The notes under the pieces were generated by a model. The model worked only from the letters and a program-made list of their open reading frames with translations. It had not been told where the DNA came from and made no database searches. Shown here piece by piece: positions 34,266 through 48,113 of a DNA stretch of 64,000 nucleotides (the first letter of the stretch is position 1; every line of letters begins with the position of its first letter). Source of the stretch: Panagrolaimus kolymaensis (taxonomy: Eukaryota; Nematoda; Chromadorea; Rhabditida; Panagrolaimidae); the NCBI GenBank assembly GCA_028622995.1, contig JAJQJQ010000006.1:5828001-5892000 (forward strand), given 5' to 3'. The translations under genes and the position numbers were made by a program.

Positions 34266-35656
34266 GATTCATATTCAAATCCTATAAACCCTTTCAATCC
34301 AGCAAATACCAAAGAACAAGAAACTGTTGTGCCATTTTTTAAGCAACAACAACAACACCCAAATCAAACGACAACGATAACTCCATTTAGTTGTAAAAGG
34401 CAAAAATATGAAGCTGAATGCGTCAATAACGGAAAAAAGAGGACACAAATTGTGCTCCGATGGTTTGCTAAAAATGGTGAATGTTGCTCATATCCATATG
34501 GATTTTGCCCAGGAACCACTGTGAAAGAAGATCAAACACTTCGAACGAAAGAAGAATGTGAAATGTTTTGTCTTTCAAATGCAGCAGAAATTGAAAAAAG
34601 TTTTGAAAATTCGAATGGAAGTTCATCGATTGAAGCTATTAAAGAACCCAGTGTCTCAATCGAGTCTGTTTCACCCGCTGATATAGAACTTCCTACTATT
34701 CCTGAATCCATGGCATCCGCTTCAGAACCCATTGCTCCTGTAGCAGCTGAACGCCTTTCAGGTCCATTACCACCAACCCCATCCCCAAAATTTCCAACTT
34801 TAGCCAATCCCATTCAAGGCGAAGTTACAAAAGAAAATAATAATAATCAACAAGAAGAACAACAGCTCGAGGAAGTATTTCCCCCAGGATATGGTCCAGA
34901 AATTGATGAAGATAATAAAACGAGAGTCATATTGCATTCTGAAATTCAAGAACCTATTTCAATTGCGCCACCAAATGCGGAATCTGATGCCCACGCTAAA
35001 GATCTCATATTTGAAATGAGCAACCATCGAGAGCAACAAGAGCATCAACCAATTATTAATAACGAGAAGGAAAATGTGCTTGTTGCAAAAGTGGAAAATT
35101 CTCAGAATAGCCAACAAGAAGAAATTGCAACATTCACAACTTCAGCAATTCCAGCAAAAGTTGAAAACGAAAATTCAGAGAACATGCAAAACCAAAAAAG
35201 TGATTTGAATGTTTTGAAAAAAGCACAGCAGATTGATGGCCTAAAAAGAACTAAAGTTGCTGAGAAACTAGGACGTAGGAATTCCGTACTTTAGATTGAT
35301 TTTTTAAATGAATTAATTCTTTTAGCAAAAAAATCTTGCCAAAAATTACTTCCATATCGATCGATGTGTCCAAGAACCGGAATGCCATCACAATTTACCC
35401 TTCGATGGTATGTTAAAGCTGGCATGTGTTGTGCTTATCCATTTGGATATTGTCATGGTGATTCAGTATTCGAGGAAGAAGCAATCAAAACGAAACAAGA
35501 ATGTGAAGAAATTTGTCTTGGAAGGGTTGATTCAGGTATGTAAAAACAAAATAATTAATAAATTAAAATCCCAAAAAGAGATTTCCGTGCCATTTTCGAA
35601 ATAAAAAAAAATTAAATAAGTTTAAAGTTTCAGAAAAACCATACCATCGCTTCTAA
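34266..35656 (+). CDS. Two-domain Kunitz-type secreted protein, 5' end not found
   Basis: Three exons (34266-35274, 35326-35535, 35634-35656) joined by short introns. Two BPTI/Kunitz-like modules flank a long linker: the first has CKRQKYEAEC, LRWFAKNGECCSYPYGFC and ECEMFC; the second CQKLLPYRSMC, LRWYVKAGMCCAYPFGYC and ECEEIC. C1-x8-C2 and C5-x3-C6 spacing agree with Kunitz domains, while the paired CC in the middle is a variant. Kunitz domains mostly inhibit serine proteases; activity is not certain here. The roughly 250-residue linker is rich in Q, N, E and P. The exon before 34266 needs phase 1 and was not found; a TTG-started hydrophobic read-through just upstream is probably intron. Confidence 0.75.
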
Positions 35657-35977
35657 ACCATTGACTTCATAAAAGCCATTTTTTCGACGGGTCTCATTTG
35701 TAATGAATTTTTGACATTTTTTAAATTTTTAAATTTTATAATAAAATTATTTAATTTTTTTAAACTTTAAAACCGTAATAATTTTAATTAATATGTAAAG
35801 ATTTTTGCGTTGCAATGAAATAAAGTATTTTTTAAATTTTATAATTATTTAATTTTTGAATCAACAAACTATTAAAAATAAGACAACAGACAACCGTAAA
35901 CAAAATTGTACACACATAAATTTTTTGTTTTAAAATACAAATGTTTTTAAATATATTTATTTTACTAATTTTATTAT
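35657..35977. other. Intergenic, convergent 3' ends
   Basis: 320 bases of very AT-rich sequence between the stops of the Kunitz gene and the GPCR. Several AATAAA-like motifs occur on both strands. Confidence 0.5.
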
Positions 35978-38900
35978 TTAACAATTATTATTTACCCGTT
36001 GACAATATGAATTTTCTGTGACATTTGGGGATGGAGATAATGAAAGTTTACAATAATTAATTTCTGAACGGAATTCAGGGCATGATCTAAAATTATAAAA
36101 ATTTCATTAATCTACGAAAATAAATAAAAAAATTATTACGTTTTTTGTACGACTGCTTTAATTTGAGGCAAATCTGAGGCAGTTCTAATTCTAACTGGAA
36201 TTTCTGAATGACCATAATATTGAGTTGTGAGGTTATTGGATTTAGCGTTAACATATTTGCCACAAAGTTTAACTGGAAGTATAACTTGACAAAAGGTTTG
36301 TCGATATCTCGATGACATGAGACAATAAAGTATAAAATTTACTGATGAATTAAGGAGTGAAAGTAAATCCAATACATCTCCCAACGTAAGATAAATATAA
36401 TGATGGACATCGGTGGTATAAATCGCGTTTAATATAGCTAATATGCCTTGAGGGAATTCAGTTAGAATAAAAACAATCAAAATTGCGAGTAACATCGCTG
36501 TTGTACGATCTGAAGTCATTCGCTTATAATTGGTTTCATTCCCATTACAAATGAGAAGTTGTTGACGCTTTTTATCAGCATGGCGAAGTTTTGCCATGAG
36601 ACTCCATGAAAGAAGCATTAAAAATATACATGGAATAACCTAAAATATGCTTAATTTTTATTTTAATTATGGATTCCATTTATTCTCTGCAGTAAAAGCA
36701 AAAAGTCATAAATAAATGAGGTCAATAGTTAGAAAAACAAACCTTAAATAAAAATCCAGTAACCCATAAATTAAGTTTAAATATTGAGCAACTATTTTGA
36801 AGTGAAAAGGCCTTTATCTGAAATCAAGAAAATTACTAAAGCTGCTCATTGATGCTATAAATGGAGACCACCACTCTCACATCAATGATCTAAACAAAAG
36901 CTTACCGAAATAGTAAACACTGGTTCTGAATAATTTGATGAATACATAGAAGAACAGAATTCACTTGGATGCCAATCATGAGGATATCGAACAATTTCAT
37001 GAATGAATAATGTTGGCAAGGATAACAAAAACACGGCAGCAAATACAATAATTGCGATTCTTTGTGCATATTTTGCTCTCTGCCAATTGCTGCAACAAGA
37101 AAAAAACATAAATGATCAAAATTTCGAAATTTTGTTATTGTTCTTTTACGTTCTCTTTATTTTTGTTTTAAATTTTTTTTAAGTTTTAAAAATCACAAAA
37201 TGCTAATTTTCTTCTAAAGGTTCAAACGCACATTCTCTTTTTTGGTGGTCGAAATTCAATTTTTTTTGAGCTGATTATTATTATTTTTGGGTATGCATAA
37301 GTAAATGTGTAAACAAAAAAAAAACAGATTATTTTTCTTTTTAAATTTTTTTTTAGAATGTGCAAAGCTTGAAGGAAAACAAAAAAACAGTTTATTAAAT
37401 TTTGGTTCTTTTAACAGCGGAGACAGCTTTATAGTGAATTATTACGTAAAAATGAAAACAAGAAGTAAAAACTACGTAGAAAAAAAAATTGCAGGCTTTC
37501 TCATTCACATAATAATTTTTTTTAAATTATCTAATCTCGGGAATGTGAAAATGTTAAATGTTCCTATTTACGAGGTTATGGTAACTACGTATGAAATGAG
37601 AAATATTTAATTACACTTTTAATAATAGAATAGAAAGGTTAAGCTACACATACACGTACGATAAAAAAGGGTAAAAAAACTATATTAAAAAATGATTTCA
37701 TGCATAAAAAAATAAATCTATTTAGAAGTTTGTTTGTTATTTTTAATTTTTCTTTTTCCGAAAATAACTTTTTTGAGAGTCAAATTTTTTGTTTATAAAT
37801 TCATAGACTTTCGTGGAAATGCATTTTCAATGAAAAAAAAGATCTCTGATTTGGGTTTGTAAAACCTTCCATGACAAATGCAAGAAGTTTTAAGAAATTT
37901 AACTCAAAAATTACCTGTTTAGTGAAGCAACTCTTAAAGTCATACGTCTCATAAATGCCATAGCTACTGCAAGCCATAATGATGTGGTATGAAGACAAAT
38001 AGACATAAACATATGAATTAATAAAAATCCCATCCAAAGATATGTAAATCCATTTGAGCTGCAAAAAAATAAATAATATTGTTTTAGAATTACTCAATTT
38101 GATTGAAGTTTTTTCTATTTTTATCAATCCTCGGATTTAGAGACAAATTTCATTCGGAAAAATTTTTTTATTTCATTGTCTCTCCCCCGTTCTTCTTTTT
38201 TTGCAACATTTAGCATTTGAGTTTGATTTGATAAAATCCAACCGAATTTTTTAAACTTTATTATTGCATCTTCTTTTTTGTCTTTATTTAACCATTGCAA
38301 AAAAAAAAGAAGATTTTTTTGCTTTTGTTTATTCATCTTTTTTTTTTCTAAGAAAAGTTGGTCAAACTTTACAAATTTTAAATTTAATTCATCTTTTTTT
38401 TCTTGGCTCCTGCTTGAAAATTTGTTTAAACTTCTTTTTTCGTTTGTAAAAAGGGAAAGGTTTCTCTAGAATTTTTGGAAGTAAAGAAAATGCAGCGGCG
38501 AAGAAAAAAATATATAAATGACCAAAAAATGCGGTCACTTCTAAGAAAGTTTAATCTTGCCTGAGGCAAAATGAAAACACAGGCAAGTAAGGAAACGAAA
38601 AGCGAAAATGAAATTTTGCTATAAAAAGAAAAATTTAGCTCGAAAAAAATATGATATGTTTGCAACTTTTATGAATGAATGAATGAAAAAATAAATATGT
38701 TTACGGAAAAAAAGTTGACTCCACTTTAAGAATTTGGCTATTTTTCCTTTGGGACACATTCCATATTTGGGTTTTATCACAAAAAAAAAACACTTACCAT
38801 TTTTCGGGTGATTTCATTAAAACAAAATTAAATATATATATTAAATAACTTAACATGGTACCCATATCACAAAAAGCTACCCATGTCATTAATGAATTAA

Positions 38901-39997
38901 CGGCGGTATTCCTTAATTGAGGTCGAGTCAATACAATAACATGAATAAAATTTGTAAATAAACCAAATACACATATTATTACGCAAATTAAACCATGCAC
39001 TGGACCATATACACTAAAAAAAGAATTCAGTAAATATATTAATGGTATCGAAGAGAAAATTCTACAGTATTTTTTGCTACGTAGAGGCGGCGGCTTACAC
39101 GTAGGTAAATTAATTGCTTTTTTTATTATTAATCCTTATTAAATTAAATTCCTTATATTTTTTCTTCTTATTTGCTTCGATTGTTTCTTAATTGCTCAAT
39201 AAAAGAAAAAAAAAATGAAGAAGACAGCGGCGGCGACTATAATCCTTTGAAACTTTTCAACCCCACCATATTCGTTTTTCTTTAACTTTGAACCCATTGA
39301 AACATATTTAAAATGTAATTACTTTAGAATATAAAAAATCTTTTCAAATTCTTAAATTTTTAGTAATTGGATAAAAGTTTATCAATGCAAACAAACAAAA
39401 ACTTCAGAATCATGCGACCATCTTTTTTGTGTTTTTTCTTTTTTTATAAATGGATTTTAAATCTTCAGAATTACTGACGCTGCTCCTGCAACAGAAAAAA
39501 AAAAAGATTCCCATTCAAAAAAGAAAAGTTTATCAAAAATGACGCAAATTTAGGATTTTTTTACTTGAATGCAAAAGAAATTAGTTAGGCTTACAATGGC
39601 TTCAAAAGTAGTAAAAAAAAAGAAGAGAAGAGTTAAAGGTTTAACTAAGTGGGTTAGGATGTAAGTTGAAGATGAATGAAAATGATGGAGTAATTTTCCT
39701 TATTTTGTAAGCATTTAAATTTATCAAAAACTTTTTGAAAAATTTGACTCAAATATGAAACAAAAAAGTATTAAAAAATTGCTAAAAATGTATTTTTTAA
39801 GTGTAAAACGAATAAAACATTTTTTGGATTTCCATCTTTATAAAAAAAGCTACGATAGTCAAGAAATAATTTACTAGAAACCCAAAAGAAAAAAATACTT
39901 ACCGTTGAAACTTGGTTAAAGTTAATAATAATTCTTTAGTAGAATTTGAAGAAAAATCAAATAACTGTGGATCATTTTCACATTGTAACATGCTCAT
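35978..39997 (-). CDS. Rhodopsin-family peptide GPCR (myosuppressin/FMRFamide receptor-like)
   Basis: Seven exons (39997-39903, 39013-38798, 38058-37915, 37089-36906, 36817-36743, 36639-36140, 36086-35978) give 440 residues, all in frame. TM1-TM2: [20 protein letters not shown] then [17 protein letters not shown]3 ends [17 protein letters not shown]6 carries [20 protein letters not shown], a signature of the FMRFamide/myosuppressin-like receptors and their nematode DMSR/SRW relatives. TM7 ends [17 protein letters not shown]. The expected DRY-type motif after TM3 is FMRRM. It would be a G-protein-coupled neuropeptide receptor; the ligand is unknown. The first three introns are long (0.74-0.89 kb). 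The last small exon (ending CQRVNNNC) is supported by frame only. Confidence 0.88.
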
Positions 39998-42900
39998 CTT
40001 TTTAAAGATCTATATAAGCATGTAATGATATTACAGTAATAATAATATTTATCACCACAAAAAAATAAAATTCATTCTTGCAAAATAATATTATATATAC
40101 TTATAAAAGGGCAGAACACTCTGTCTTTAAAGAAATCGCCACACCGAAGATGGAGATGAAGAAAGAAATTTGTAAGTACTCAGCGACGGCGGCGGCGGTG
40201 AGGGTAAAAAAAAATATGGGAGGATGAAGGCGTGGCAGCAGAACGCTGTTTGTTGCTGATGTGGCAAGCAATTGAGAGGGAAAGTAAAAAAAGTCTGAAA
40301 CATACAAAATAAAAATGAGCATCAATTTACAACAATATTTGAGTTAAAAAAAAGTACACGATGGCAGAAAATAAAAAACGCGAATAAAAAAATGGATGGA
40401 TGAATGAAGAAAAGCTGCTTCTGAATTGAAAAAAAAGAAGGAAGGAAGACCCTCTGTTGCGGCGGCACAGTCTGGTTGTGGTAATGATTTCTATGTAAAA
40501 TTAAAGCCAACGAAAAAAATGAGAAAAACGAGGCATAATTTAATTTTGAGAAACAAATTTAAAAAGTGGTTTTCTCAGATTATCCAAATCCCTTGTTTTT
40601 TTTTGTTGCCTCCTTTCTTGTCTATGAAATAAGGAACAAGCTTGCATGTGTGAGTAATTAGAAACAAAACTTTTGTTCAAGGGTTTCAAAGTCTGAGACA
40701 ATACAAAAAAGAAGACGTGACTTTAAATTTTATGAATGTATCTTTGATGACCTTTAAGAAGCTAGACGAAGCCATAAAGAAAATCCGACTTTAAAAAAAG
40801 TTAGCGAATGTTGCTTAATTATGGTAGCTTAGAAAAATTGCTTGTCAAATAAAAAAAACGAACACAAAAAATATTAAATTCCAAAGACAATAAAAAGTTG
40901 AAACCTCGAGGAGACTTAACCTTCCTGCAAACCAATAAACCAACAACATTATGAATGACACGACACATATTAAAAAAAATGTTTTCCGGAACAATAATCA
41001 TTCATAAGTTTCAATCGTCGATGGTTTAAAAAAATCTCCACATAAACATTTTTGTTTCTCTTTTCCCTCCTCCTCTTTTTCATGTTCATTTATTAATCGA
41101 CCGACTGACGACGACTGATTATGTTAAATCATGACTGTTTTTTAAATATTTATATCAAAATAATTTTGCGGAGTCAAAAATCTCCTGATTCTTTCTTTGG
41201 TGGTGGTTTTCAACCAACAACAAAAAATATATTAAACTCCCTCGGGTGACACGTGCTTGAAGATAGGAAGAAAAATAATAGAAACCCGAAGATAAAAGCC
41301 AAATAGGAAATAAAAAAAAGAAAGAAATGAAGATGAGATCGTTAATTGTCAAACACAACCACCAATATAAAAAAAACATTCTTTTTTCTTTTTTTGAATT
41401 CCCGTGAGATTTGAAGCTTTTGGATAAAAAATAAAAAAATAAAACACAAAAAACAAATTGCAAAAAAATTTAAGGTGCCTTGGGAGTGAAAAAAGTTTTT
41501 TGCAAGGGAATTAAAATAAGGAACTTTTATTTCTTCGATTGTTGATTTTAAAGAAGCCGCAAAATGATAATGGCATCTAAAAGATTATAAAGCGGTCACT
41601 AACTTGGAGAAACTTAAAAGATAAGAAAATAATTAGACGCGATAAAAAAAAGGTAAAATAAAGAAAGCACTTTTTGTTATGATTTTACATTCGAAAGCTT
41701 TAGTAAGCAAAGTTTAAAAGAAGATTTTTTGGCTGGCTTCTGACGTTAAAGGAAATATTCAAATTGGATACTCAACAACAAACAAAAAGTGGGAAGCTTT
41801 TAATTATGCTTTGAAGAGATAAAAGTAACATATTTTAAAAGTTATAATAATTTAAACGGAAAATAATTAAAGGATTTACGTACGCAAAAAAATAAATAAG
41901 TAAGTAAGAAAGTAAAAACTAAAGTAAAGTCGGTAAAAAATAATTTGGGCGACTGTTGATGCGTCAACCAAAAAGGAAATTATTACTTATATTTTTTTAC
42001 AGTTGTATAGTTGAAGTCAGAAGATCATGTTGTGATCAACTTTATTATAACTAAAATTTATTTTTGGTTACTGTAGAAAATTCAGAAAAAAATTTAAGAA
42101 GTCATGACAAAAAGTCTTTAATTCAAAAAATATCGCTTCGATACCATAAGTTTTTAAACGATATAAATTTCCATTTCTTTTTATACCAAAAGATTTAACT
42201 ATTTCTTATCATAGCATTTTTTTTTCATGTAACAAAAAAATGTATTCTTTCATAATTAAAAAATTGGCATTAGTTCAGGATTTCAAGAGTATGCCGCTCG
42301 GAATTTATTAACGGACTCAATGATATCCCAAATCTAGCTCTAATCTCTACAATGAAAGCAGCTTTCGTATTTTTTTATAAGTAAGGTTTGACTTACGGTA
42401 TTTGAAAAAAACATTGGCAACGCTTGTAATCAGCTTTTCTATCCTACAAAAGCAACGAAAAAAATATCTGGTGGAAGTAAAAAAACGAAGAAAAACAATT
42501 ATGAGAATTACTCTATCTCTCTCTGGGGAAGGATTAGGACATTTTGTAATTAAACCATGAAAGTTCACCATCTTAAATCAAAGGAGTATGTAGTATTATT
42601 AAAAAATTTAATTTAAAAAAGTATAGTATCGCTGGAGAGAAAAAAACTGCAGTTTAAGAAAGTAAGAGATGTTCACTTTTCCAAATTGTAAATTGTAACA
42701 AAAAGGTGCAATTATTCTCTCACCCGCCCATCCTCATACAGAAGCCATATTAATTTCTCAAAAAATATTTAATACTTTAATTTTATTATAAAACGAAATA
42801 ATTACGCCCAACAAAAAGAAACATTATTTTTTAAACAATTTAAGCAAGAAATAATCTAAAAAGATAATTAAATCTTCTTCTCTTTATCAAACGTAAAAAC

Positions 42901-45900
42901 CACAAAAAAGGAAATGAATTCATTCAATCTTATTTTTCTTGAAAAAGAGTAATAAACTCTTAACATTTTTAAATAAGCCCCACACACTCATCATCATCTT
43001 CATTTTCATTTTCATTCATCTTTTTTCTATGATGAGTCAAAAAAAAAAAAGGTGGTCATTAATGATGGCATCATTTGCCTCATATTTTTTAAACTTTTAA
43101 TAAATGTATTCATTTGCATAAAAAATATGGGTGGTGGCATTTTCGTGCTTTCTCATCATTTTTTAATAAGAAAAATATGATAAATTCATATTTTTTTAAT
43201 GTTTCAACTTTGCCATAATAAATGAAAGTTGTAAACGCGATGGAATTTTTTTTGGTGATTTTGTAGTTAAAAAAGGGTCTCACGTGATTGAAGCCTGAGG
43301 TGGTCCTCATAATAACGGTAAAAGCATCTTTTATCTTTGATTCTGTATAGTTTGAACATACACAAGAATGACCTCCTCGTTGTAAACAACATACTTTATT
43401 TTTTTGTTCCACGAAAATGAATGAATTAAAAATAGATTAAAAGCACTCAAAGAAAAAAACATGCAACTTACTCAAAACACACACACAGAATCAAACCTAT
43501 GTTAGTCCTTGTTACGGCAGACGGAATTTTTTTTGCCCGAAATAAATTTTTCGAGTGCTATGCAAAGTTTTCCAAAAGAAGGACCAATTTAAAAATTTTT
43601 TTTATCTATCTATAAAAAAGTTTATAGTTTGAAACAAGGAGGATTTTAAGTTAATTTTATTCTTCGGCAAAAGTTCACAGACGGATAAAGCAATAAAGAA
43701 AAACTTTGCAAGCTTTTTTTTAATTCGTTAAAGCTTGATAAAATTTGGAATAAAGAAAAACATTTAATCAACAAAAGATATTAATAAAAAATATATATCA
43801 AGCTACCGTATGAATACTTTTCGCGATGTAAGGTACGATCACATTTTACCTCCTACTTTGAATCATTTTGTTCATGATAATCGTTTACTAAGAATTTCGT
43901 ACTTTTGCCAAACCTAAATCACATAGTAAAAAAATGTTATACTTTCTGTTTAAATTAATTTCTCACACCACAAAAAATTTTGAAATTTTTTTCAAATTTT
44001 GTAATTCAGTCGTCATTCGTCTTTCAAGGAGCTACATTTTATAAAAAGCGTGGAACCATTTTGAAAAAAAATACAACAGATACATAAATAAAAAATTGTG
44101 AGAAAAAAATTTTTCTGGAAGGTATAAAACAAATACATCTTTAAATTTATTTGTTTATTTTTTGACACTTTTTTTATAATATGTATTTTACACGTAAAAA
44201 GAGTAAAGTTGCCGGAAGGAATATTAAAAGAAGGCAGCATAAAAAAAACACCGTCAAAAAAGGTAGAAACTCAAAAACCAGATAAAATTACCGCGTTTGA
44301 AATTTTTTGAGTCATTAGTTTTTTTTTGAATAAAATTTTTATAAATAATCTGTTAAAAGAAAAAAACAATAATGAGAAAGTTAAAAAGTAAACATAAAAT
44401 TAAAAATATAACTTTTCTAAACCTTAAACTTCAGAGCGCTTTGCATTAACTTTGCTGGCTTTGTAATTCAGAGAAGAAGGTGGCAGCATTCGAATTAAAA
44501 ACTATAATTAAATTTCTTTAAAACAAGCAATAAAGAGTTTACCGAAAATCAAGAAGAAAAAAAATTGAAACGTTAAATTTAAATTTAAACTTAATTTTTT
44601 GAGAAAATTAAAAAAAAGACGTCAAAAACAAAGTTTAGGCTGAACGCTCTTTTCTCACTCAAGCCTCTATTTCTTGAAACTTGAAAGTTTTAAATATTTT
44701 GTTAGTAATTTTAAGCAAATTTCTTTCTTTTTCCCAGGGTTAATTATAGTGGACTTGTGTTTAATAAAATTCGCTTTGTGTATTTTTTTTTGTCCGCTAA
44801 CAACATAAAATAATAAAAATAATAATCAAAGTTAGCCACGAGGCATCATCAAACATGTGTACATGAATGAATAAATAAAGAAGCCAGGTCTAGTCATGAA
44901 CTAATGAATGAATTATAACGGTTTCATACATCCATGCTTTATTAACTTCCTCCAACTAACTACATTCGTCGTCAGATGGGACGATGAAGTCCTTTCTTCT
45001 TTGATGTTATTTTACAGTAGTCACATTGTATATAATTATTTGATAAAAATGTATTAAATGTTTAAAAAATTATTTAGATGCTCAGTGAAAAATTGAAAGA
45101 CAAAATTATGGTAAAAAGTGCTCTGAAGTAAAGCATAAAAGCAAAAAACGAATACAAAAATAAACAATTATGGCTCCCACAGTTTGTTCCTCGAACACTC
45201 CCGTTAAATGATACAATTTTATGAAATTATGATAAAGCAAATGTCTACAGCTTTCCAAAGAAAAAAGCGTTTTATAACTGTCTAGTAACTAAACTTGAAA
45301 CAAAAAAAAATTTGTGGTTCATTATTACATATATTTGTAATTTATAGGACCAGACAATTAGCGATCTTTAGAAGCAAAAAAGTATAAAAGCCCTTTTTTA
45401 ATTAATTCAGCTATAAAAAATAGTCTATTCAAAAAGGTTAACAAATTTTTGAATAATGTTCCAAAATAGCAGCAGCATATAAAAGACGTTAAAAATTCTT
45501 TAAAGTCACGGAATATTTCTTTCAATAAAATTTTTTAGATTGCGTGAAAACTTTCATTTTTAGAAATCCCAAATAAAAAAAAAGAGAGAAGAAGAAATTG
45601 AAACATAAAAGTTTAAGGGTTTTAGATAACGCAGAAAAAAAGCCTTGAGAAAATTTATTTATTTTTCCATTTTTGGTAATCATCTTTTCTTTTTTGTCTT
45701 TGAATAAATAAATAAAAATAAATATTCCGAATCCCTTTCAAAGTTTGAAAAATGGTAAGAAAAAAGAAAGAGAATTGAAAGTATTCAATTGAAAAAAAAA
45801 GTTTTATTACTGAGAAAAAAATAATTTAGAAAAAATGTGATTCCATTTCCTCGTATGTCTCTCTTCTTTATGTTCCACAAAAAAGGCAAAAAAAAGAAAG

Positions 45901-48113
45901 AGAAACAAAGCACTTTTAAGAATCCCTTTCTTTTCTCATTGCCTTGAGTTGGCTTTAATCAAATCTTTTTTGAGTTAGATTTTGATTATTTTCAAACAAA
46001 AAAAAGCAGATTAGGAGGAAGAAGAAAATCCAGCTCAAATCCGAATATACATATGCATATGTGTCTTTGATTTTATAACGCATATAAAAAAACAGATTAA
46101 AAAGTTATTTTTGTAACCCTCACTCTCTCTCTCTTTCTCAAATCGAAAAAATTAGAAAAAGGCTTAAAATACTCGCATCAGAATAAAAATGAATAAGAGA
46201 CAAATGTTTGAAACATTTGGATGACATTGAAGCGACGACGACGTCAAAAATAAAAAGTCAAAAAAGAGCAATGATAACAAAAAATTTCTTTGATTAATTT
46301 AAAAAATAGTCAAGGATCAAAGTTTTTTTTAGAAATGAGGCTATTAAAAAGAGGAAAAAGAGAGATATAAAAAGATTAAAGAAACACAAATAAACAAAAA
46401 GATAAAAGAAAGAAAAACATTCCTGTCAAACAAATAAAAAGAATTTCTAAAAATAATATTCGCCGCCTTTTTTATCTGGCGAAAATAGGAGTTTTTTAAA
46501 TGAAGGATTAAAAATAGTATGAAAGTTTCAAAGTCAAAAATGGAACTGTCATGGATGGTTAATCGAGGAGTCAGGCACCTACCTACACGGTGGGATTGAT
46601 TTTTGACTTAAAAAAATCGTTAAATGAAGAAAAAAATGTGGGAGGATAAAAATTTGAGTGCAAAAAAAAAATGAAAAACATTCCATTGGCTATTTTTTTC
46701 TAGGTGCAAACGTCTAAAGTTGCAAACTTGCAAAATTGATATTTCAATAACTTTGAACTTTATGGACGTAAAAAAAATAGATCACATTTTAGCTGCAAAA
46801 AAAGTATCAAATGTCAGTGTCAAAAAAATCACTTATCATCGGTACAAGAAGGCCTCATTCACAACGATGGCAAACCGATCCTCATCACACTCGCCAAAAA
46901 TTAAGGCAATCATAGATTTTGCTAAACCCATTATTTAAATTCCTTCTTCCACAAAAAAAATAAAACTTAAAAATTTTTTTTTCGTTTTTAAAAAAATTTA
47001 TGTAATCTTTGTGTTTGTTGCCTGCAAAGCACTTGACACTTGTTTTACCATTCTTCATTCATTCATTTCAACAAAAGAAAAAGAAAGGATGTTCAAAATC
47101 TTTAAGTCATTGATGAAGATGGGTTTTTTTTCCTTCTCTTTGTTAAAAAAAAAAGAAGAGATATAAGATGAAGAACAACAGGTGGTCGCTGGTTGATCAT
47201 TTGCTAGTTGGTTGCATCCTCTTTTTTTGAATATTCGCTTCCTTGTAAAAAAGTTAAAAAAAGAAATCACGTGTATGAAATATTTTTATCAATAAAAATA
47301 AAAGTAACAAAAACAATGGGATTTCCGATTAACAAAAATAATAAAATAAAAAATGTTTTTGTTTAATTGCGTAGGTGCAATTTCAGCTAAAAGTAGCAGC
47401 AACCAAAGGAGAGAAGATAAAAACAAGTGATAAATTTTCTTAACCATCTTCAAAAAAAAACTACGTCAGAGAAAGGTAAATTATTGCAAGAATTTTATTT
47501 GTTTATTCTAAGGTAAAGTGTTTAAAAAATTGGAGTTTTATGGAGGAGGAAGAATGTTAACGAATAACAATAATCATAGCCAAAAGTTGCCTACTTTCTT
47601 AAATTTTGGATTAAAAATATAGTGGCCTTTTAAAAAATTGTTTTTAAACTACGTAAATCTAAAATGTTTACTCTTTAAAAAACTACAGTAGCATTTTGTT
47701 TATTCTAATCTCGCAACATTCCTGGAAAAATAAGAAAAAGCAACAAATTATGGAAACCTTAATATATTTTTATTGAAAGAAAAACCAGTGACACGGGATC
47801 CACATATTAATATATTTAAAAAATTATAAATTATAATAGAGAAGAAAGAGCTCTTCAATTTGATATAATAATAATTAAAGGGTTTATAAAACAATAATAA
47901 CAAAACATTCAAAACATAAAATAGTTCATTGCACAGAAAAATTGAAGGCACAAAAAAATGTGATCACAATAAAAAATAAAAGACACCCGTAATTTTAAGT
48001 TGTACCAAGTTTAATAAATAAAGAACAAAAAATTATTCACCCGTATAATCAATAAAAAAAAGTAAACAAAAATAAAACTAAGTAACAGATTAAATTTTTT
48101 AAACATATTAGTT
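39998..48113. other. 8.1 kb with no recognised gene
   Basis: AT-rich, with long A and T runs and small simple repeats (CT-rich at 46120-46140, CA at 43480, TTTTCA near 42998). Open frames are all below about 105 codons, low in complexity and without family resemblance. It is the upstream region of the peptide GPCR, so distant regulatory sequence or untranslated exons are possible. The left end of the Helitron must lie at its right edge or within it; I could not identify a CTRR terminus with hairpin. Confidence 0.5.

Noticed and set aside
46720..46938. 72-codon plus-strand frame as a gene
   Set aside because: Lys/Ile/Ser-rich translation without domain, splice partners or promoter; expected by chance in AT-rich DNA.
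40000..48000. CRISPR-like or regular spacer arrays in the gene-free stretch
   Set aside because: Only simple A/T runs and microsatellites were seen; no regularly spaced repeats.
47700..48113. 3' terminus of the Helitron
   Set aside because: I looked for CTRR preceded by a GC-rich hairpin on the minus strand and found only weak palindromes such as one around GGATCC at 47798; not enough to place the end.
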